Of a DNA stretch of 7,941 nt, positions 6,160 through 7,941 are shown in pieces. The notes under the pieces were generated by a model, which saw only the letters and a program-made list of their open reading frames with translations, was not told the origin of the DNA and made no database searches. The number at the start of each line of letters is the position of its first letter. Position 1 is the first letter of the stretch. This stretch comes from Bacteroidales bacterium (GTDB taxonomy: Bacteria > Bacteroidota > Bacteroidia > Bacteroidales > BM520), in NCBI GenBank assembly GCA_023230285.1, contig JALNXP010000110.1, positions 1-7,941 of the forward strand, in the 5' to 3' direction. The translations under genes were made by a program, and so were the position numbers.

Positions 6160-7729
6160 ATCCGAACAATCCTTTTAAAGCGGAGTTGATGACTGTACGT
6201 GTTGCTGATGATGCGGCATTTGTAGCTGCTTGTTGCATAATTTTTTTACCTGTTTTTTTCTTTCCGGAGGTAACATTTCTGACGTACTGTGTTGTTGTAG
6301 TACGAAGGAAGGAGGCGGCGGCAGCGCCGACTATAGTACCTAAAAGTCCGCGTTTCATTTTTCCTGACTTTTTTTGTTCGCTGTCTTTTGATGATGTCTC
6401 AACTTTTTTTGAAGCCTCTTCTGCAGCGGCATCTTCTTGCTGTTTTCTTATTTCCATAAGCATTTCGTAAGCCGACTCTGAGTCCATGGTTTCATCATAG
6501 ACGATGATTTTATCGGGGACACCGGCGTTGATGACACGTCTTTGTTGCGGACTAATTGCTCCAATAGAAGACAGCGGAAACAACATTTTGGCGCGTTGTA
6601 CTATTTCGGGAGACCCTTTATCATCGAGGAACGACACAAGAGCCTCTCCTGTTGCGAGGTTCATGATAGCATCTTCAGTTTTAAATTCAGGATTTGGACG
6701 AAATGATTGAGCAGCTGCTTTAACAGCTTTCTGGTCTTTCGGCGTAAATGCTCTCAGAGCGTGTTGTACTTTGTTGGCGAGTTGTCCAAGGACTATTTCC
6801 GGTATGTCGTCAGGATTTTGAGAGATAAAATAGACACCGACACCTTTAGAACGAATCAGCCGGATAACCTGTTCAACTTTATTAATCATAGCCTTAGATG
6901 TGCCATCGAAGAGCATATGAGCTTCGTCAAAGAAAAATACCAATTTCGGTTTATCAAGGTCGCCGACTTCGGGCAAATTTTCATAAAGTTCTGATAGTAA
7001 CCACAGCAAGAAAGTTGAGTACACCTTTGGATGCAGCATCAATTTATCGGCTGCAAGTACGCTCAAAACGCCCTTGCCGTCTTCCACATCGAGCAAATCC
7101 CGTATGTCAAATTCCGGCTCGCCGAAAAATTTGTCGCAGCCTTCATTTTCGAGAGTAAGCAACGCTCGCTGGATAGCACCGATAGAGGCGTTAGTCATAT
7201 TGCCGTACTCCGGAATATATTGTTTGACATGTTCCGATACGAAGTTAAGCATCATGCGGATGTCTTTTAAGTCGATGAGAGGCAACTTTTCATCATCGGC
7301 TATATTAAACACGATGTTGAGTACGCCTTCTTGTGTCGGGTTAAGCTCTAATATACGGGACAGCAGAGCCGGTCCCATGGAAGATATAGATGCTCTCATC
7401 GGATGTCCTTGTTCTCCGAAAACATCAAAAAAGCGCACAGGACATGGTTGAAAACAAGGACTTGATATTCCGAACTCAACACAACGTTTTTCTATAAAAC
7501 CATTCATGACTCCGGCTTGAGAAACTCCGCTTAAGTCACCTTTCATATCAGCCATAAAGCATGGAATTCCCGCTTGAGAAAAAGTCTCTGCAAGTACCTG
7601 CAAAGATACCGTCTTTCCTGTACCTGTAGCACCGGTAATCAGACCATGTCTGTTAGCCATTTTAGAATTAAAATAGATAGGACACTTATCGCAGTGAGCC
7701 ACATAAAGTTTGTTGTCATTTGTCAGCAT
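6158..7729 (-). CDS. DUF853 / HerA-like ATPase (YjgR family)
   Basis: Complete 523-residue P-loop NTPase of the DUF853 family, related to the HerA/FtsK DNA-translocase group. Walker A is GATGTGKT (33-40), followed by A-D-M-K-G-D-L-S-G (60-68), characteristic of this family. Walker B is L-V-F-F-F-D-E-A-H (263-271) with catalytic Glu269. A sensor-like segment G-V-Y-F-I-S-Q-N-P-D-D-I-P (298-310) follows, and Arg326 in H-A-L-R-A-F-T is a candidate arginine finger. Residues 427-459 form a charged, Ala/Glu/Lys-rich linker. The tail 460-523 is Gly/Ala/Thr-rich and basic, ending A-L-K-G-L-F-G, a C-terminal ending I recall from YjgR relatives. No signal peptide, so cytoplasmic. The family's function is not established; a DNA-remodelling or translocating role is inferred from HerA. 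The ATG at 7727-7729 gives the N-terminus expected for the family. There is no Shine-Dalgarno; a hairpin and promoter candidate lie upstream. I see no nuclease partner such as NurA beside it. Confidence 0.94.
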   Translation of the reverse strand: MLTNDNKLYVAHCDKCPIYFNSKMANRHGLITGATGTGKTVSLQVLAETFSQAGIPCFMADMKGDLSGVSQAGVMNGFIEKRCVEFGISSPCFQPCPVRFFDVFGEQGHPMRASISSMGPALLSRILELNPTQEGVLNIVFNIADDEKLPLIDLKDIRMMLNFVSEHVKQYIPEYGNMTNASIGAIQRALLTLENEGCDKFFGEPEFDIRDLLDVEDGKGVLSVLAADKLMLHPKVYSTFLLWLLSELYENLPEVGDLDKPKLVFFFDEAHMLFDGTSKAMINKVEQVIRLIRSKGVGVYFISQNPDDIPEIVLGQLANKVQHALRAFTPKDQKAVKAAAQSFRPNPEFKTEDAIMNLATGEALVSFLDDKGSPEIVQRAKMLFPLSSIGAISPQQRRVINAGVPDKIIVYDETMDSESAYEMLMEIRKQQEDAAAEEASKKVETSSKDSEQKKSGKMKRGLLGTIVGAAAASFLRTTTTQYVRNVTSGKKKTGKKIMQQAATNAASSATRTVINSALKGLFG

Positions 7730-7738
7730 AATATATCA

Positions 7739-7756
7739 CTGCCGTAAAATCGGCAG
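7739..7756 (-). promoter_or_regulatory. 5'-UTR hairpin 9 bp before the ATPase start codon
   Basis: CTGCCG (7739-7744) and CGGCAG (7751-7756) form a perfect 6-bp G/C-rich stem with a 6-nt loop. On the minus strand it sits 9 bp upstream of the ATG, where the 30S subunit binds, so it could lower translation or protect the transcript. There is no T tract, so it is not an intrinsic terminator. Its core resembles the terminator hairpin at 2619-2646. Confidence 0.6.
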
Positions 7757-7787
7757 CCTCATAATTTATATTGATAATTTTAAACTA

Positions 7788-7795
7788 CAAATTTA
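7788..7795 (-). promoter_or_regulatory. Candidate Bacteroidota -7 promoter element for the ATPase gene
   Basis: On the minus strand these bases read TAAATTTG, an exact match to the Bacteroidota -7 consensus TAnnTTTG. They lie about 58 bp upstream of the start codon, which would give a leader of roughly 50 nt including the hairpin. No clear TTG-type -33 element is found 19-21 bp further upstream, so the call rests on the -7 box in A/T-rich DNA and may be chance. Confidence 0.35.
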
Positions 7796-7887
7796 TAATA
7801 ATTTTATGAATAAGAAGTATTTTACTGACATCTTTATTTAATTCAGAGTGCGGAATTTTGACAATGTAATTTCAAATAAGAAGTGCG

Positions 7888-7936
7888 AAAAATTGATGTT
7901 CTTTTGTGAAGCGTAGCGAAACCAAAGAACATCAAT
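7888..7936 (-). terminator. Long hairpin with T tract, probable terminator of a gene beyond the right edge
   Basis: The arms ATTGATGTTCTTTTG (7892-7906) and CAAAGAACATCAAT (7923-7936) are reverse complements apart from one bulged T, with a 16-nt loop. On the minus strand the stem is followed by TTTTT (7892-7888), as in an intrinsic terminator, and the + strand side has no T tract. No gene in the window reads into it from the right, so it would end a minus-strand gene lying beyond 7941. The rest of 7730-7941 contains no coding sequence that I can support. Confidence 0.7.
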
Positions 7937-7941
7937 AGGTT

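Noticed and set aside
6186..7451. Several plus-strand open frames opposite the HerA-like ATPase
   Set aside because: The minus-strand protein has intact Walker motifs over its whole length, and the + strand frames overlap one another without family resemblance.
6158..7729. HerA-NurA type defence or DNA-repair island
   Set aside because: The ATPase belongs to the DUF853/YjgR type. No nuclease, methylase or other defence gene lies beside it in the window.

Overview
The window looks like a chromosomal stretch from a member of the Bacteroidota, most likely the order Bacteroidales. Pointers to this are an S46 dipeptidyl peptidase of the DPP11 type, a lipoprotein form of dipeptidyl peptidase III with the HECLGH zinc motif, start codons preceded by A/T-rich DNA without Shine-Dalgarno sequences, and a TAnnTTTG-type promoter candidate. 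Base composition is moderately A/T-rich. There are no RNA genes, insertion sequences, CRISPR arrays or phage genes. The assignment is inferred from protein families, not from a marker gene.

Left part, + strand (1-2597): the C-terminal end of an S46 serine dipeptidyl peptidase, followed after 11 bp by a complete lipoprotein DPP III (M49). The S46 protein carries the arginine that gives DPP11 its preference for Asp/Glu at P1. Together the two enzymes would release dipeptides from oligopeptides at the cell envelope. A good intrinsic terminator at about 2618-2655 closes this unit.

Middle, + strand (2679-4152): an AlbA_2 (Schlafen-like, divergent AAA) protein with a C-terminal winged-helix-like segment. 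It appears to start at a TTG codon and overlaps by 17 bp the ispH gene, which encodes the last enzyme of the MEP isoprenoid pathway. ispH ends only 5 bp from the convergent minus-strand gene.

Right part, minus strand (4158-7729): first in transcription order is a DUF853/HerA-like ATPase (YjgR family, 7729 to 6158). Next comes an 84-bp spacer with four tandem GAGTTAA heptamers and an inverted repeat. Last is a lipoprotein that resembles a glycoside hydrolase, split into two overlapping frames (6073-4751 and 4802-4158). The two pieces hold only a few strands of the expected barrel, so this is probably a gene broken by an out-of-frame internal deletion, or an assembly error, rather than a simple frameshift.

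The right edge (7730-7941) has no gene. It contains a 5'-UTR hairpin, a promoter candidate for the ATPase, and a long hairpin with a T tract that would terminate a minus-strand gene beyond the window.

Most of the content is ordinary housekeeping and peptide-catabolism DNA. I do not see convincing evidence of an undescribed system. The items most worth checking are the broken lipoprotein, the heptamer repeat just upstream of its start codon, and the AlbA_2-ispH overlap.
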